NCBI GenBank assembly: GCA_016191085.1
Contig: JACPPJ010000025.1
Span: 43,214-107,213, forward strand
Length of the DNA: 64,000 nt
Source: Acidobacteriota bacterium
GTDB lineage: Bacteria > Acidobacteriota > Terriglobia > 2-12-FULL-54-10
Direction of reading: 5' to 3'
Within the stretch, counting starts at the first letter, position 1. Each line of letters begins with the position of its first letter. The notes beneath the pieces are model-generated. The model worked only from the letters and a program-made list of their open reading frames with translations, was not told the origin of the DNA and made no database searches. A program made the position numbers and the translations under genes. Below, in pieces: positions 63,841-64,000 of this stretch.

Positions 63841-64000
63841 TATGAAATCAGATCACCACTGTGCCGCGCTTGATTCAGGACTAGGTGAACCGTAACAATT
63901 GATTCGGGAGTAATTCTTCGAGTTGGATCAAAGTACTTCCACTTCACGGGTTTGGGTTTTTTGTTGTATTGACGGATGTAGCGCATCAGCTTTCTTTTGA
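63834..64000 (-). mobile_element. C-terminal part of an IS630-like transposase
   Basis: Open minus-strand frame entering from the right edge: KRKLMRYIRQYNKKPKPVKW and KYFDPTRRITPESIVTVH resemble the C-terminal end of IS630-family transposases, then LVLNQARHSGDLISYS to the TGA at 63834. Too short for the ORF track. The insertion appears to have cut the MscS-like gene. The IS end itself could not be placed exactly. Confidence 0.65.

Overview
The window reads as a chromosomal segment of an acidobacterium, most likely of the Solibacter/Bryobacter branch. This rests on family composition: a secreted protein with two TIGR03437-type ('Solibacter usitatus family') domains, an Oar-like TonB-dependent receptor, an alternative complex III (Act) cluster joined to a caa3-type oxidase, and many Crp/Fnr, PilZ and HD-GYP proteins. 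No rRNA and no CRISPR array were seen. One tRNA-Leu(UAG) is present.

Layout. 1-4.9 kb: the tail of an unknown protein, a hairpin, then a tight three-gene operon (multi-pass membrane protein, family 2 glycosyltransferase, and a bactofilin-like domain fused through an internal signal peptide to an outer-membrane beta-barrel), which looks like an uncharacterised exopolysaccharide synthesis and export locus. 4.9-8.7 kb: two divergent Crp/Fnr regulators, a PilZ protein and an HD-GYP protein whose receiver domain has lost its phosphoacceptor Asp. 9.3-12.2 kb: small accessory genes and a tyrosine recombinase next to tRNA-Leu. 12.3-13.9 kb: a glycoside hydrolase broken by frameshifts. 14.2-27.0 kb: the respiratory block actABCDEF, a small membrane protein, sco, coxII (with fused cytochrome c), coxI, coxIII, coxIV. 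Together these would pass electrons from quinol through ACIII to an A2-type caa3 oxidase. A palindromic repeat lies on each side of coxI.

27.5-34.1 kb: an MFS transporter, an outer-membrane barrel, the TIGR03437 protein, a cytochrome c, a candidate structured RNA with an intrinsic terminator, a PNPOx-like gene broken by a 22-bp tandem duplication, and a K+ channel with an RCK domain. 34.3-40.3 kb: bactofilin, a protein O-mannosyltransferase-like enzyme, a luciferase-like pseudogene and the Oar-like receptor. 40.6-45.2 kb: small proteins including two zinc ribbons, a DASS transporter and a Kef-type antiporter. 45.4-52.2 kb: an attenuator-like inverted-repeat triad, a His-rich secreted protein, a repeat with a nested second repeat, and a CzcCBA-like metal efflux operon. 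52.2-64 kb: a decayed molybdopterin oxidoreductase tail, lipA, a ThiF/MoeB-like gene, a tamA / SurA-like / tamB operon, a glycine-zipper protein, and an MscS remnant cut by an IS630-like transposase at the right edge.

Two traits stand out. The first is gene decay: five broken genes are visible, one with an obvious cause. The second is a dispersed palindromic repeat family (four copies) concentrated at operon boundaries. Starts were moved from the ORF-track values where a Shine-Dalgarno, an overlap or a signal peptide argued for it. All functional names come from motif recognition by eye; no database search was run.
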